DNA from: Thiovibrio sp964588325
Lineage (GTDB): Bacteria > Desulfobacterota > Desulfobulbia > Desulfobulbales > Desulfurivibrionaceae
Direction of reading: 5' to 3'
Length of the DNA: 64,000 nucleotides
NCBI GenBank assembly: GCA_964588325.1
Contig: CAZPOR010000002.1
Location: forward strand, 124,001-188,000
Shown piece by piece: positions 35,327 through 44,200 of this stretch (the stretch's first letter is position 1; every line of letters starts with the position of its first letter). The notes under the pieces are model-generated. The model searched no databases and was not told the origin of the DNA. It was given only the letters and a program-made list of their open reading frames with translations. The translations under genes and the position numbers were made by a program.

Positions 35327-36601
35327 ATGAGCGAGCTACACAAAGACCTGAACAAACATCCCTGCTTCAACCCGGCCATGAAAGGACAGGCCGGGCGCGT
35401 CCATCTGCCGGTGGCGCCGAACTGCAATATCAAATGCAATTACTGCGACCGCAAATATGACTGCGTCAACGAGTCCCGGCCCGGGGTGACCAGCACCATC
35501 TTGACCCCCGAGCAGGCCCTGGTCTACATGGGCAAGGTTCTGGAAAAGGAGCCGCGCATCACCGTGGCCGGTATTGCCGGGCCCGGCGATCCCTTTGCCA
35601 ATGGTGAGGCGACCATGGAAACCATGCGCTTGATCAACAAAAATTACCCGCAGATGATCCTCTGTCTGGCCAGCAACGGCTTGGGCATCGGCCCGTATAT
35701 CCCTGAGTTGGCCGAGCTGAATGTCTCCCATGTGACCATCACCATCAATGCCGTTGATCCGGAGGTGGGGGCCAAGATCTACAGTTGGGTCCGCGACGGC
35801 AAGGTTGCCTATCACGGCCGTCAGGCGGCGGAGCTGCTGCTCTCCCGGCAGTTGGAGGCGGTCAAGGCCCTGAAGGCGCACGGGATCACGGTGAAGATCA
35901 ACTCCATTCTGATTCCGGGGATCAACGACCAGCATATCCTGAAAGTCGCGGAAACCATGCAGGAGTTGGGTGCCGATCTTTTCAACTGCATGGCCATGTT
36001 CCCCAATGTGGGCACCCCCTTCGGCGAGATCCGCGAGCCCTCCAAGGAGGAGGTCGGTGCGATGCGCAGCGCAGCGGAGAAGTTTCTGCCCCAGATGCGC
36101 CACTGCACCCGGTGCCGGGCCGATGCGGTGGGGTTGCTGGATCAGGACCGCACCGAGGAGATGCGCGGCTGTCTGTCCGCCTGCGCCCAGCTCCCACCCC
36201 TGCCGCCGGAGATCCGGCCCTATGTGGCGGTGGCCACCATGGAGGGGGTCTTGATCAATCAGCACCTTGGCGAGGCCAATCGCTTCCAGATCTATGAACG
36301 CAAGGGGGATGAGTACGTATTGAAAGAAGAGCGTCCGGCCCCAAAGGTGAGCGGCGGCTTGCAGCGCTGGACTTCGCTGGCCAGGGTCTTGAACGATTGC
36401 CGGGCGGTCCTGGTGAGCAACGTGGGCGAAACACCCCGCGGGATTCTTGAAAAAGCCGGGGTAAAGCCGGTGGAGATGGGCGGCTTTATCGTGGACGGCG
36501 TGAAGGCGATATACGAAGGCGCCAATGTTGCGCCTCTGCAGAAACGGAAGAAGTCCTGCACCTCCGGCGGCTGTGTCGGCTCTGGCGGCGGTTGTTCTTA
36601 A
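35327..36601 (+). CDS. nifB: FeMo-cofactor biosynthesis radical-SAM protein NifB
   Basis: A 424-residue enzyme that fuses two [4Fe-4S] clusters with a carbide from S-adenosylmethionine to make NifB-co. The radical-SAM motif is intact: CNIKCNYC (Cys33, 37, 40). Further cluster ligands include CTRCRADA. A NifX-like domain with HLGEANRFQIY forms the C-terminal third. The protein ends in a Cys/Gly-rich tail (KSCTSGGCVGSGGGCS). It is the catalytic counterpart of the degenerate paralogue at 23896. Confidence 0.97.
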   Translation: MSELHKDLNKHPCFNPAMKGQAGRVHLPVAPNCNIKCNYCDRKYDCVNESRPGVTSTILTPEQALVYMGKVLEKEPRITVAGIAGPGDPFANGEATMETMRLINKNYPQMILCLASNGLGIGPYIPELAELNVSHVTITINAVDPEVGAKIYSWVRDGKVAYHGRQAAELLLSRQLEAVKALKAHGITVKINSILIPGINDQHILKVAETMQELGADLFNCMAMFPNVGTPFGEIREPSKEEVGAMRSAAEKFLPQMRHCTRCRADAVGLLDQDRTEEMRGCLSACAQLPPLPPEIRPYVAVATMEGVLINQHLGEANRFQIYERKGDEYVLKEERPAPKVSGGLQRWTSLARVLNDCRAVLVSNVGETPRGILEKAGVKPVEMGGFIVDGVKAIYEGANVAPLQKRKKSCTSGGCVGSGGGCS

Positions 36602-36624
36602 ATAACATTCAATGAGGTGATGCA

Positions 36625-36876
36625 ATGAAGGCGACCTGGGAAAAGGTTTTTGAGTATTCTTCCATGCCGGTGCAAGGGACCATGTCCCGCAAGCTGCGCA
36701 AGGGCGTGTCGGTGCAGGTGAACGAGGGCAAGGTGTACGAGAAGGCGGTGATCTTTCTCGGCGAGGAGTTTGTCCGGGTTACGGAAGAGGGCAAGGACGG
36801 CAAGAGTTTCAATACCTACTACGACTGGGCAAAGATCGACTCGGTGCGGACCTGTAGCGCCAAGGAAAAAGAGTAG
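36625..36876 (+). CDS. Small nif-associated hypothetical protein
   Basis: An 83-residue soluble protein, charged, with a likely small beta-barrel pattern (GVSVQVNEGKVYEKAVIFLGEEFVRV). It starts 23 bases after nifB with GAGGTGA upstream, so it belongs to the nifE-N-B unit. I do not recognise the family. Confidence 0.65.
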   Translation: MKATWEKVFEYSSMPVQGTMSRKLRKGVSVQVNEGKVYEKAVIFLGEEFVRVTEEGKDGKSFNTYYDWAKIDSVRTCSAKEKE

Positions 36877-37047
36877 CCCGGGATTGCGCTGGCTGTTTTG
36901 GTTACATTTGTGTTAGTTCGCTATATTTTTTATTACGTTTTTGTTCTACAAAAGGTCGTCCACGAACTATCGTGCCGAGTATGGGAGTGGCTATTTTTTT
37001 ATTAAATTCAAGGTGTTTCAGTTTTTTTTAGGATCTTTTTCCGGGGT

Positions 37048-37063
37048 TGGCACATAACTTGAT
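37048..37063 (+). promoter_or_regulatory. Sigma-54-type promoter for the outer-membrane protein
   Basis: TTGGCACATAACTTGA has GG at 37049-37050 and GA at 37061-37062, spaced by ten bases, the same variant -12 as before glnB. It lies about 105 bp upstream of the start. No exact TGT-N10-ACA was found in 36877-37047. This suggests the outer-membrane protein is nitrogen-regulated. Confidence 0.55.
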
Positions 37064-37167
37064 AAGCAAGGTGTTCGAGTGCTTGTGCGCTCGCCTGCGA
37101 CCCCAGAGGGTACGGATGTTCAGGAATATTGGTATGGCGTTCACTATTTTTAGAAAGGAGAAAGGAG

Positions 37168-37956
37168 ATGAGTAGAATCGCAAGAAAGTTGTTGGTTGGT
37201 GTTGCCGCCACAGGGGTGTGCCTTTCCATGTTTTCCGGCCTGGCCTGTGCCGAGGAGGAGAAGCCCACGGCGAATCTGACCGTTGGTGCCTTCAGTCAGT
37301 ATATCTGGCGTGGATTTGAATTGAGTAAGGACAGCATCGTGGTGCAGCCGTCCATGACCGTGGGCTATAAGGGCTTTTCCGCAAATCTTTGGGGAAATCT
37401 CGATACCGATCCGTACACGACCGATGATACTAATAATTCCAATAATTGGAATGAGACCGACCTGACTTTGGCCTATGGCTGGGAAATGGGTCCCGCAACC
37501 TTTTCCGTGGGCTATATCTACTATGCCCTGGATGCGGCGGAGGATTCCCAGGAGTTCTTTGTCAGCGCTGCGCTGAACACCATCCTGAATCCGACCCTGA
37601 CCGTGTACCGCGACACGGATTTTTACCCCGGCTGGTACACCACCCTGGGAATTTCCCACTCTTTCCCGGTGCAGGGTGACATCACCCTGGATTTGGGCGC
37701 CCAGGCGAGCTACCTCGCGGCGGATGAAGCTGAAACCTATGCGGAAGCCGATGGCAGCAAGTACAGCAATTTCCATGACGGCGTATTGTCCGTGGGCCTC
37801 ACCGTGCCGGTGAACAAATACATCACCGTCATTCCCAAGCTCAGCTACACCTTTCCTCTGAGCAGCGATGCCGAGGATCTCATGCGGGCGAGCAGCAAGA
37901 CCGGAGAGGACGACGATTTCATCTACGGCGGTGTTTCCGTGAGCATGACGTTCTAA
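37168..37956 (+). CDS. Outer-membrane beta-barrel protein (Gcw_chp/TIGR02001-like)
   Basis: A 262-residue protein from the ATG at 37168 (AAAGGAG just before) with a signal peptide ending near LACAEEE. TVGAFSQYIWRGFELSKDS is the characteristic opening of this barrel family, and the protein ends in an aromatic strand (GGVSVSMTF). The role is unknown; the sigma-54-like promoter and its place between nifB and the mod genes suggest expression during nitrogen or molybdenum limitation. A strong terminator follows. Confidence 0.8.
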   Translation: MSRIARKLLVGVAATGVCLSMFSGLACAEEEKPTANLTVGAFSQYIWRGFELSKDSIVVQPSMTVGYKGFSANLWGNLDTDPYTTDDTNNSNNWNETDLTLAYGWEMGPATFSVGYIYYALDAAEDSQEFFVSAALNTILNPTLTVYRDTDFYPGWYTTLGISHSFPVQGDITLDLGAQASYLAADEAETYAEADGSKYSNFHDGVLSVGLTVPVNKYITVIPKLSYTFPLSSDAEDLMRASSKTGEDDDFIYGGVSVSMTF

Positions 37957-37989
37957 CAGGGGCTTTCCCTCTTTTTTTCCCCTGCCCGG

Positions 37990-38036
37990 CCCGTCTGTCT
38001 CGCCCCCTCCCTGGCTGAGACAGGCGGGTTTTTTTT
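37990..38036 (+). terminator. Rho-independent terminator
   Basis: CCCGTCTGTCTC (37990-38001) pairs with GAGACAGGCGGG (38017-38028) with one G-U pair, followed by eight Ts. It ends the outer-membrane protein transcript and separates it from the mod genes. Confidence 0.85.
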
Positions 38037-38058
38037 ATGGGAAAAATCATTGCGTAAC

Positions 38059-38082
38059 CGTTATATTCTGATAAATATAACG
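38059..38082. promoter_or_regulatory. ModE-type operator
   Basis: CGTTATATT and AATATAACG are perfect nine-base inverted halves with a six-base spacer, close to the E. coli ModE box. It lies directly before the modE-like gene, so molybdate-bound ModE should repress modE-modABC here. Confidence 0.8.
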
Positions 38083-38084
38083 CA

Positions 38085-38531
38085 ATGAAAAACAGCACAC
38101 TGCAAGACACGGGAAAAACTGGGATGAAATGGCGCGGAAGGCTCTGGCTCGAAGGCGAGGAGGGCACTTTTCTCGGCCATGGGAGGGTGGTGCTGCTGGA
38201 GCGGATCAGGGAACACGGCTCCCTGGCCCAGGCGGCCCGGTCCATGGAGATGTCGTACAAGCATGCCTGGGATCTTCTCGATTCCATGAATCGCCAGGCA
38301 GGCTGCAAGCTGGTGGAGACCTCCCGGGGCGGCAAGAGCGGCGGCGGGGCCAAACTTACGGTGACGGGCGAGCGGGCTATTGCTGTTTTTTGGGAGTATC
38401 ACGCCCGTTTTCAAGCCGTGTTGCAGGAGATGAGCGCCAAGCTGGGGGAAACATTGGGCGAGGCAGGATGCGGTGACCCTGGCGCGGAACTGCAAAAAAA
38501 CGCGACTCCCGTCATTCCGGCGAAGGCCTGA
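38085..38531 (+). CDS. modE: ModE-like molybdate-responsive regulator, DNA-binding domain only
   Basis: 148 residues from ATG 38085, or 135 from ATG 38124; the latter is preferable because 38085 has no ribosome site and almost touches the operator. The winged helix fits ModE: GSLAQAARSMEMSYKHAWDLLDSMN and the GGKSGGGAKLT wing. The C-terminal molybdate-binding (MOP) domains are missing. The last residues (TPVIPAKA) and the stop codon come from a family B repeat, so the gene's end has been shaped by the repeat. Without MOP domains, molybdate sensing would need another protein. Confidence 0.8.
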   Translation: MKNSTLQDTGKTGMKWRGRLWLEGEEGTFLGHGRVVLLERIREHGSLAQAARSMEMSYKHAWDLLDSMNRQAGCKLVETSRGGKSGGGAKLTVTGERAIAVFWEYHARFQAVLQEMSAKLGETLGEAGCGDPGAELQKNATPVIPAKA

Positions 38532-38588
38532 ATCCAGTCATTTCGGATAGTTGCAGAAAGGCTGGACCCCGGCCTTCGCCGGGGTGAC
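38511..38588. repeat. REP-like inverted repeat, family B (copy 2)
   Basis: GTCATTCCGGCGAAGGCC on the left and CCCCGGCCTTCGCCGGGGTGAC on the right. The left end lies inside the modE-like reading frame and supplies its last codons and stop. Confidence 0.8.
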
Positions 38589-38631
38589 GAGTTGTTGCGA
38601 GGTCTTCAAGATCATTACAAGGAGCCTTGCC

Positions 38632-39393
38632 ATGTTGTTAAGAACCTTACTCTGCCTGTTCATCGCGCTCCCCTCACTGTTGTGGTCACCAATCCCTGCC
38701 CGGGCGGAAACCGAGCTGCTCGTTTCCGGCGCCGCCAGCCTTACCGAGTCGTTCAAGGAGCTCGGCAAATCGTTCATGGCGAAAAATCCGGGGGTTAAGG
38801 TCCGCTTCAATTTTGCCGCCGCCGGCCCCCTCTTGCAGCAGATTGCCCAAGGGGCCCCGGCGGATGTTTTTGCCTCGGCCGATCAGGAGAACATGGACAG
38901 GGCGGAAAAAGGCGGGTTGATTCTGCCGGGGAGCAGGGCTGATTTCGCGGCAAATTCCCTGGTGCTCATCGCTCCGGTGAATCTGCCCGTGGTAACGACT
39001 CTTGGCGATCTGAAATCAGGCCGGGTGCACAAGATCGCCATGGGCAATCCCGACTCGGTGCCGGTTGGCAGATATACCAAGGCTGCCCTGGAAAAACAGG
39101 GGCTCTGGGAGGCCCTGGCGCCCAAATGCGTCATGGGTATCTCGGTAAAACAGGCGCTTGAGTATGTGATGCGGGGCGAGGTTGAGGCGGGCTTTGTCTA
39201 TGCCACGGACGGTGCAGCAGCAAAAGACAAGGTGCGGGTTGTGGCCGAGATCCCCACCCACAAGGCCATTGTCTATCCCGTTGCCGTTGTCGCGGCCAGC
39301 TCCAACAAGGAGAAAGCCCAGGCCTTTATCGGTTATCTGCAGAGCCCCGAGGCGCAGGCAATTTTGGCAAAATACGGCTTTGCAAAACCGTAG
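38632..39393 (+). CDS. modA: Molybdate ABC transporter, periplasmic binding protein
   Basis: A 253-residue protein starting at ATG 38632 after ACAAGGAG. The signal peptide ends near PARAETE. ModA motifs are VSGAASLTESFKELGK at the anion-binding N-terminus and GAPADVFASADQENMD. It captures molybdate or tungstate for ModBC. The family B repeat lies just upstream of it. Confidence 0.94.
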   Translation: MLLRTLLCLFIALPSLLWSPIPARAETELLVSGAASLTESFKELGKSFMAKNPGVKVRFNFAAAGPLLQQIAQGAPADVFASADQENMDRAEKGGLILPGSRADFAANSLVLIAPVNLPVVTTLGDLKSGRVHKIAMGNPDSVPVGRYTKAALEKQGLWEALAPKCVMGISVKQALEYVMRGEVEAGFVYATDGAAAKDKVRVVAEIPTHKAIVYPVAVVAASSNKEKAQAFIGYLQSPEAQAILAKYGFAKP

Positions 39394-39412
39394 CATGTGA
39401 AAGGAAGCGACC

Positions 39413-40081
39413 ATGCCCGACCTGACCCCCCTCTGGCTCACCCTGCAAATCGCCGCCTGCGCGACCGTGCTCGCCTTTGGTTGTGCCGTGGGTTTCGCCT
39501 GGCTCACCGCTCGTTTTAATTTCTGGGGCAGGGATTTTCTCGACGCCGTCCTGACCCTGCCCCTGGTCATGCCGCCCACGGTTTTGGGCTATTACCTCAT
39601 CGTGGTCTGGGGCAGAAATGGCTGGCTGGGCGCATGGCTCCATGCGCATTTCGGCATAAGCCTGATGTTCACCTGGCAGGGTGCGGTGCTGGCCGCCACG
39701 GTGGTCTCCTTCCCACTGCTCTTCAAGTCCGCCCGCGCCGCCTTTGAAGGGGTTGCCGCCGAATACGAGCAGGCGGCCCGCATCCTGGGCGACACCGAGC
39801 TGCGGGTGTTTTTCCGCATCACCCTGCCCCTGGCCGCGCGGGGGCTGCTGGCAGGCACCATGCTCGCCTTTGCCAGGGCCATGGGGGATTTCGGCGCCAC
39901 CCTGATGGTGGCGGGCAATATCGAGGGCAAGACCCAGACCGCGGCCATGGCGGTGTTTGACGCGGTGCAGGCCGGGGATTACGGACTGGCCAATACCCTG
40001 GTGGCCATCATGTCGGTGGTCTGCGTCGCTATTCTCGTCATGACCAACAAGCTGGCAAGCAGAGGGAGGGCTGTCCGATGA
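39413..40081 (+). CDS. modB: Molybdate ABC transporter, permease
   Basis: A 222-residue membrane protein with five to six helices. The cytoplasmic EAA loop is visible as EYEQAARILGDTELRVFFRITLPLA, which docks with ModC, followed by ARAMGDFGATLMVAGNIEG, typical of ModB. The stop overlaps the modC start by 4 bases. Confidence 0.95.
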   Translation: MPDLTPLWLTLQIAACATVLAFGCAVGFAWLTARFNFWGRDFLDAVLTLPLVMPPTVLGYYLIVVWGRNGWLGAWLHAHFGISLMFTWQGAVLAATVVSFPLLFKSARAAFEGVAAEYEQAARILGDTELRVFFRITLPLAARGLLAGTMLAFARAMGDFGATLMVAGNIEGKTQTAAMAVFDAVQAGDYGLANTLVAIMSVVCVAILVMTNKLASRGRAVR

Positions 40082-40845
40082 GGCTTGAGGTGGATATCCA
40101 AAAAACCCTGCAATCAGGGGACAGACGCTTTGCACTGGACGCGGCCTTTTCCTCGCAGGACGACCTCACCGTGATCTTCGGCGCCTCCGGCTCGGGCAAA
40201 AGCCTCACCATTCAGGCCATTGCCGGGCTGGTCACGCCCGAGCAGGGCAGGATTGTGGTGGGCGGCGAGACTCTGTTTGACGGCGGGCAGGCCATCAACC
40301 TCCCGGCACGGAAAAGGGGGGTGGGGTATCTGTTTCAGGATTATGCCTTGTTTCCGCATCTCACGGTGCGGGACAATATCGGCTACCCTCTGAAAAAACC
40401 GTGGCCTTTCAGCCTGTCGCCCGATGACCAACAGGAGGTGGCGGAAATCATGGCTGCCTTCGAGATCAGCCATCTTGGAGCAAGTTATCCGGCGGAGTTG
40501 TCCGGGGGGCAGAAGCAGCGGGTGGCCCTGGCCAGGGCCATGATCAAGAAGCCGTCCATCCTCCTGCTGGACGAGCCGTTTTCCGCCCTGGATTCCATGC
40601 TCCGCCACCGGATGCGCATGGAGCTGCTCGAAATCCGGCAACGGTTCGCGGTGCCCCTGGTGGTCATCACCCATGATCCGGCCGATGTGGAGGTGTTTGG
40701 CGACACCCTGGTCATCTTTGCCAACGGCAGGGTGGAAGAGGTCAGCAGCAGGAAGACTCTGGCCGCGCCGGAGGATGAGGACGGCTGGCGGACCAAGGTT
40801 TGCTGGCGGGCCCAGTGGAAGAAGGAAAATCTGGCGGCGGCATAG
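40078..40845 (+). CDS. modC: Molybdate ABC transporter, ATPase
   Basis: A 255-residue ATPase with Walker A IFGASGSGKS, Q-loop YLFQDYALFPHL, signature ELSGGQKQRVALARAM and Walker B ILLLDEPFSALD. It lacks the C-terminal MOP domain of longer ModC proteins, like the shortened ModE. It energises molybdate uptake needed for FeMo-cofactor. Confidence 0.94.
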   Translation: MRLEVDIQKTLQSGDRRFALDAAFSSQDDLTVIFGASGSGKSLTIQAIAGLVTPEQGRIVVGGETLFDGGQAINLPARKRGVGYLFQDYALFPHLTVRDNIGYPLKKPWPFSLSPDDQQEVAEIMAAFEISHLGASYPAELSGGQKQRVALARAMIKKPSILLLDEPFSALDSMLRHRMRMELLEIRQRFAVPLVVITHDPADVEVFGDTLVIFANGRVEEVSSRKTLAAPEDEDGWRTKVCWRAQWKKENLAAA

Positions 40846-40880
40846 CTCCGTTGCGGCCAGAGGTGTTGATAAAATCATTT

Positions 40881-40953
40881 CCGTTCACGGTGAGCCTGTC
40901 GAACCGCGTTTTCCCACAGGCTATTGGGCTTCGACAAGCTCAGTCCGAACGGA
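40881..40953. repeat. REP-like repeat, family A (copy 4)
   Basis: CCGTTCACGGTGAGCCTGTCGAA on the left with an inverted TTCGACAAGCTCAG on the right; more diverged than the other copies. Confidence 0.7.
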
Positions 40954-41039
40954 TTTTGGTAATAACAAACAAGTAATTCCCGGCTCTGCGGGGGGACTCG
41001 CAAAGTTTGACCGTTCCGGAAATAGTTTTCGCAACATAT

Positions 41040-41100
41040 GTCATTCCGGCGAAGGCCGAATCCAGCCTTTTTTCTGGGTCCCGGCCTTCGCCGGGATGAC
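41040..41100. repeat. REP-like inverted repeat, family B (copy 3)
   Basis: GTCATTCCGGCGAAGGCCG and CCCGGCCTTCGCCGGGATGAC flank a short loop. With the family A copy it fills the 326-bp modC-nifV gap; nothing else is seen there. Confidence 0.8.
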
Positions 41101-41171
41101 GGCAGAAAGCATAAGATTTTATTTTTAGTTGTTTTGGCGGAACGATCCACTAAACATCCGAGGTGACAGCC

Positions 41172-42290
41172 ATGGAACATGTGCGAGGTTTGGTGGACAG
41201 CACCCTGCGCGAGGGCAGCCAGACCGTGGGCGTTGCCTTCACTCTGGAGCAGAAGGTGGCCATTGCCCGTAATCTTGTCCTGGTCGGAATCGAGGAGGTG
41301 GAGGCGGGGATCGCCTCGCCGCGGGACACAGAGCTTGCCGAGTTGGTGGCCCGCTGCCGGAAAGAGGCGGGGGTGAGCCGCTTGGGTCTTTGGTGCCGTT
41401 GTCAAGAGGAGGATATTGCCTGCGCTCTGCAACTGGCCCCGGATGTGCTTTCCCTCTCCATCCCGGTTTCCGACCTTCATATCGCGGTAAAGCTCGGGCT
41501 GGATCGTCCGGCTGTGCTCAGGCTTGTGGCCAGAATGATTGCCAGGGCGAAGGCTGCGCTGCCCTATGTTTCCCTGGGGCTTGAGGATGCGACCCGGGCC
41601 GAGCCCGGTTTCCTGCGCGAGATCGTCGCTGTTGCCTGTGCAAACGGCGCGGACCGCATCCGCATCGCCGACACGGTGGGGATTGCCACCCCCGGCGCCA
41701 TCGGGGCGTTGGTCCGCGAGCTGCGCCGTGATTTTCCGGTGGAGATCGGGGTGCACCTGCACAACGATTTCGGCATGGCCACGGCCAATGGTATTGGTGC
41801 CTTGGAGGCGGGAGCGCATTGGGCCGACGTCACCGTTTTGGGCTTGGGCGAGCGGGCCGGAAACAGCAGGCTGGAAGAGGTGGCGGGCTATCTGGCCCTG
41901 CAAGGCAACAGGCCGTACAATACCTCCCTGCTCCGGGAGCTTGCCCTGCTGGCCGGGGAATGCGCGGGCAGAACCGTTGCCCCCCACCATCCCGTGGTCG
42001 GCGCGGAGATCTTTGCCTGCGAAACCGGCCTGCATCTGGCCGGGCTCACCAAAGATCCCCGGACCTACGAGCCCTACGAACCGTTTCTGGTCGGGGCGCG
42101 GCGGCAATGGTCGTACGGGGCCAAGGTGGGCAGGCAGGGCATGGCCGCGCGCTTGCGGCAACTGGGTGTGCACTGTCAGGAAGCGCAGATGGGACGGTTG
42201 TCCGAGGTCTTCCGGCGCCAGTGCCTTGACCTGGGCAGGCCGCTCCATGACCGGGAGGTGTTGCAGCTCGTGGCCGAATATAGTTCTTGA
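41172..42290 (+). CDS. nifV: Homocitrate synthase
   Basis: A 372-residue enzyme from the ATG at 41172 (GAGGTGA upstream). It condenses acetyl-CoA and 2-oxoglutarate to homocitrate, the organic ligand of FeMo-cofactor. The DRE-TIM metallolyase motif is VDSTLREGSQ, and the metal-binding HLHNDFGMATAN is intact. The C-terminus (CETGLHLAGLTKDPRTYEP) is of the NifV type. Its location after modABC agrees with a molybdenum nitrogenase. Confidence 0.92.
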   Translation: MEHVRGLVDSTLREGSQTVGVAFTLEQKVAIARNLVLVGIEEVEAGIASPRDTELAELVARCRKEAGVSRLGLWCRCQEEDIACALQLAPDVLSLSIPVSDLHIAVKLGLDRPAVLRLVARMIARAKAALPYVSLGLEDATRAEPGFLREIVAVACANGADRIRIADTVGIATPGAIGALVRELRRDFPVEIGVHLHNDFGMATANGIGALEAGAHWADVTVLGLGERAGNSRLEEVAGYLALQGNRPYNTSLLRELALLAGECAGRTVAPHHPVVGAEIFACETGLHLAGLTKDPRTYEPYEPFLVGARRQWSYGAKVGRQGMAARLRQLGVHCQEAQMGRLSEVFRRQCLDLGRPLHDREVLQLVAEYSS

Positions 42291-42376
42291 TCCGTTGCCT
42301 TCCTGTCCGTACAGTGGAAAAAAACGGACGGGTTGCCAAGGAGAACAGCGCCGGTCCGGAGAAAGGGGAAAATATC

Positions 42377-43675
42377 ATGGCGCACGAGAACATCTTTTCG
42401 CTACTGGACCGCACCGGTCCTTTTGCCACCGGGGATCATCCTCCGGCCCTGGCGTCGTTTTCCGCCGAGGCGCGGCTTTTCGCCCGTGGTCTGGCCGAGG
42501 CCGGCATGGCCACCCGCTACCGGATTCTGCGCAATCAGATCTTCGAGTTTCTTGATGTCCGTTCCTTTGCTGAAATCCAGGCGATCATTGCTGACCCGGC
42601 CCGGCGGAAGTCGGCCAACGAGCGGGCCTACCGGCTGCTGGGCAACATGTTCGGCATCGAGGGCAACGCCCGGGAGGTGATCTTGCGGGTCAACACCTAC
42701 TCGCGGACCGCCGACGGGGTGATCAACTATCTCAAGGGGAAGGTGCTGGCCAACTACGCCTCCTATATCGAGATGACCAATGAGATCGACTCCAGCAAGA
42801 GCCCGGTGGATCTGCTGCTCATCCTTTTTGATGACCGCTACCACAAGAAGGCGCGGTTCGAGGCCAAGCGCAAGCTGATCCTGATGAATCTTGCCGCTTC
42901 CATTGATCAGCGCGAGCGGGAAACCGAGGTGGAGGGCAAGTTCGGCCAGTTCCTCGATTTTCTCAATGAGCATGTCTGGAGCAAGAAAACCAGAATCGGC
43001 GAGCTGGAGATCGTCTACCTCCTCAGCGACCATGACCCGGACACCTTTGCCTGCACCAATGTCGGGGTCATCAGCCGGGAAGAGGCCCGTGGGGTAACAC
43101 GAAAGGCCAACCAGAAGCTCACCCTGATCAAGCGCCGCCGTTTTCAGGCCAACGGGACCGAGGTGCCGATCTATGTCTCCATCCGCAAGAAACAGTCCGA
43201 GGCCAAGGTGTTGAAGCTCCTGCGCAAGGGCGAGGAAAATCCGGCGGTGGCCGTGGACGACGAACTGGGCCTCATGGGGGTGGTGGATTCGGTGGCCGAG
43301 GTCAAGGCCTTTCAGAAACACCTGACCCAGAGCGCCACCAAGGCCGGATCCCTGATGACCCTGGAGGAGGTGACCGACACCCTTTCCGGCGGCGCACATC
43401 AGAGCGGGAGCATCGGCAGTTCCGCCAAGACCCAGATGTTCAAATTTTTCGCCCGCATGGGCGGCATGCGGGTGGAGTTCATCGTCCACACCAACCGCTC
43501 GTACCTCAATTACATCTACGAGCGGGAGGTCTCCCACGACGAATACGAGGTGAAGCGGATTTTCGACTCCGGGGTGGCCGAGCTGCTGTTCCCGCAGGAT
43601 ATCTACGAAATCGACATCGCCGAGAAAAAGGAGTCGGTGCTCCGCTGGTTCAGGAAGCGGATCGAGGAGTTTTGA
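42377..43675 (+). CDS. Large conserved-looking protein of unknown function
   Basis: A 432-residue soluble protein from the ATG at 42377 (GAAAGGGG upstream), 86 bases after nifV. It has no signal peptide or membrane helix; composition is charged and mixed alpha/beta, with a regular-looking core (DLLLILFDDRYHKKARFEAK, EFIVHTNRSYLNYIYEREVS). I do not recognise a family or catalytic motif. It is the last plus-strand gene before the redox cluster and may be co-transcribed with nifV. Confidence 0.7.
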   Translation: MAHENIFSLLDRTGPFATGDHPPALASFSAEARLFARGLAEAGMATRYRILRNQIFEFLDVRSFAEIQAIIADPARRKSANERAYRLLGNMFGIEGNAREVILRVNTYSRTADGVINYLKGKVLANYASYIEMTNEIDSSKSPVDLLLILFDDRYHKKARFEAKRKLILMNLAASIDQRERETEVEGKFGQFLDFLNEHVWSKKTRIGELEIVYLLSDHDPDTFACTNVGVISREEARGVTRKANQKLTLIKRRRFQANGTEVPIYVSIRKKQSEAKVLKLLRKGEENPAVAVDDELGLMGVVDSVAEVKAFQKHLTQSATKAGSLMTLEEVTDTLSGGAHQSGSIGSSAKTQMFKFFARMGGMRVEFIVHTNRSYLNYIYEREVSHDEYEVKRIFDSGVAELLFPQDIYEIDIAEKKESVLRWFRKRIEEF

Positions 43676-43693
43676 GCACTCTTGCGGCCCTGT

Positions 43694-44200
43694 TCATTGG
43701 GCGAGGTATTTTCCCAGCATCTGCAGCGATTCGGCGGAGTCCCACTGGACCGCGCCGAGGAATTTTTCCCGGAGCACCCCCTGCTTGTCGATGATGCAGG
43801 TCTCCGGCACCCCGGTCAGCCCGTAAGCCTGGGCCGTCTTGTTTTCCGGATCAACGAGAATGGGGAAGGTGGCGCCGATCTTTGCGGCCATGGCGTCGGC
43901 CAGAGCAGGGTCGTCATTGCTGAGGACGGCCAGCATGATGAACGAGTCCGCAGGCATGGCGGTGTGAATCGCCTGCATGGACGGCATCTCTTGCCGGCAG
44001 GGCGGGCACCAGGTGGCCCAGAAGTTGAGAAACACCACCTTTCCTTTGAGTTCTGCAAGATCCCAGGTTTTGCCTTTGGTGTCCACCAGGGTGAATTCCG
44101 GGGCCGGGTTGCCGATTTGGGCCACCTCTGGCCGCTGGGGGCAGGCGACAAGCAGGAAGGCGAGGCACAGCATGGTGAGCGGGGGGAAGAATCTTTTCAT
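43694..44200 (-). CDS. TlpA/ResA-like thioredoxin lipoprotein
   Basis: A 168-residue exported thioredoxin-fold protein. A lipobox LLVAC (Cys20) implies membrane anchoring. The active site is CPPC in FLNFWATWCPPCRQEMP, and VPETCIIDKQG holds the cis-proline segment. It probably reduces periplasmic disulfides, for example in cytochrome c maturation, and lies downstream of DsbA/DsbB-like genes. Confidence 0.88.
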   Translation of the reverse strand: MKRFFPPLTMLCLAFLLVACPQRPEVAQIGNPAPEFTLVDTKGKTWDLAELKGKVVFLNFWATWCPPCRQEMPSMQAIHTAMPADSFIMLAVLSNDDPALADAMAAKIGATFPILVDPENKTAQAYGLTGVPETCIIDKQGVLREKFLGAVQWDSAESLQMLGKYLAQ

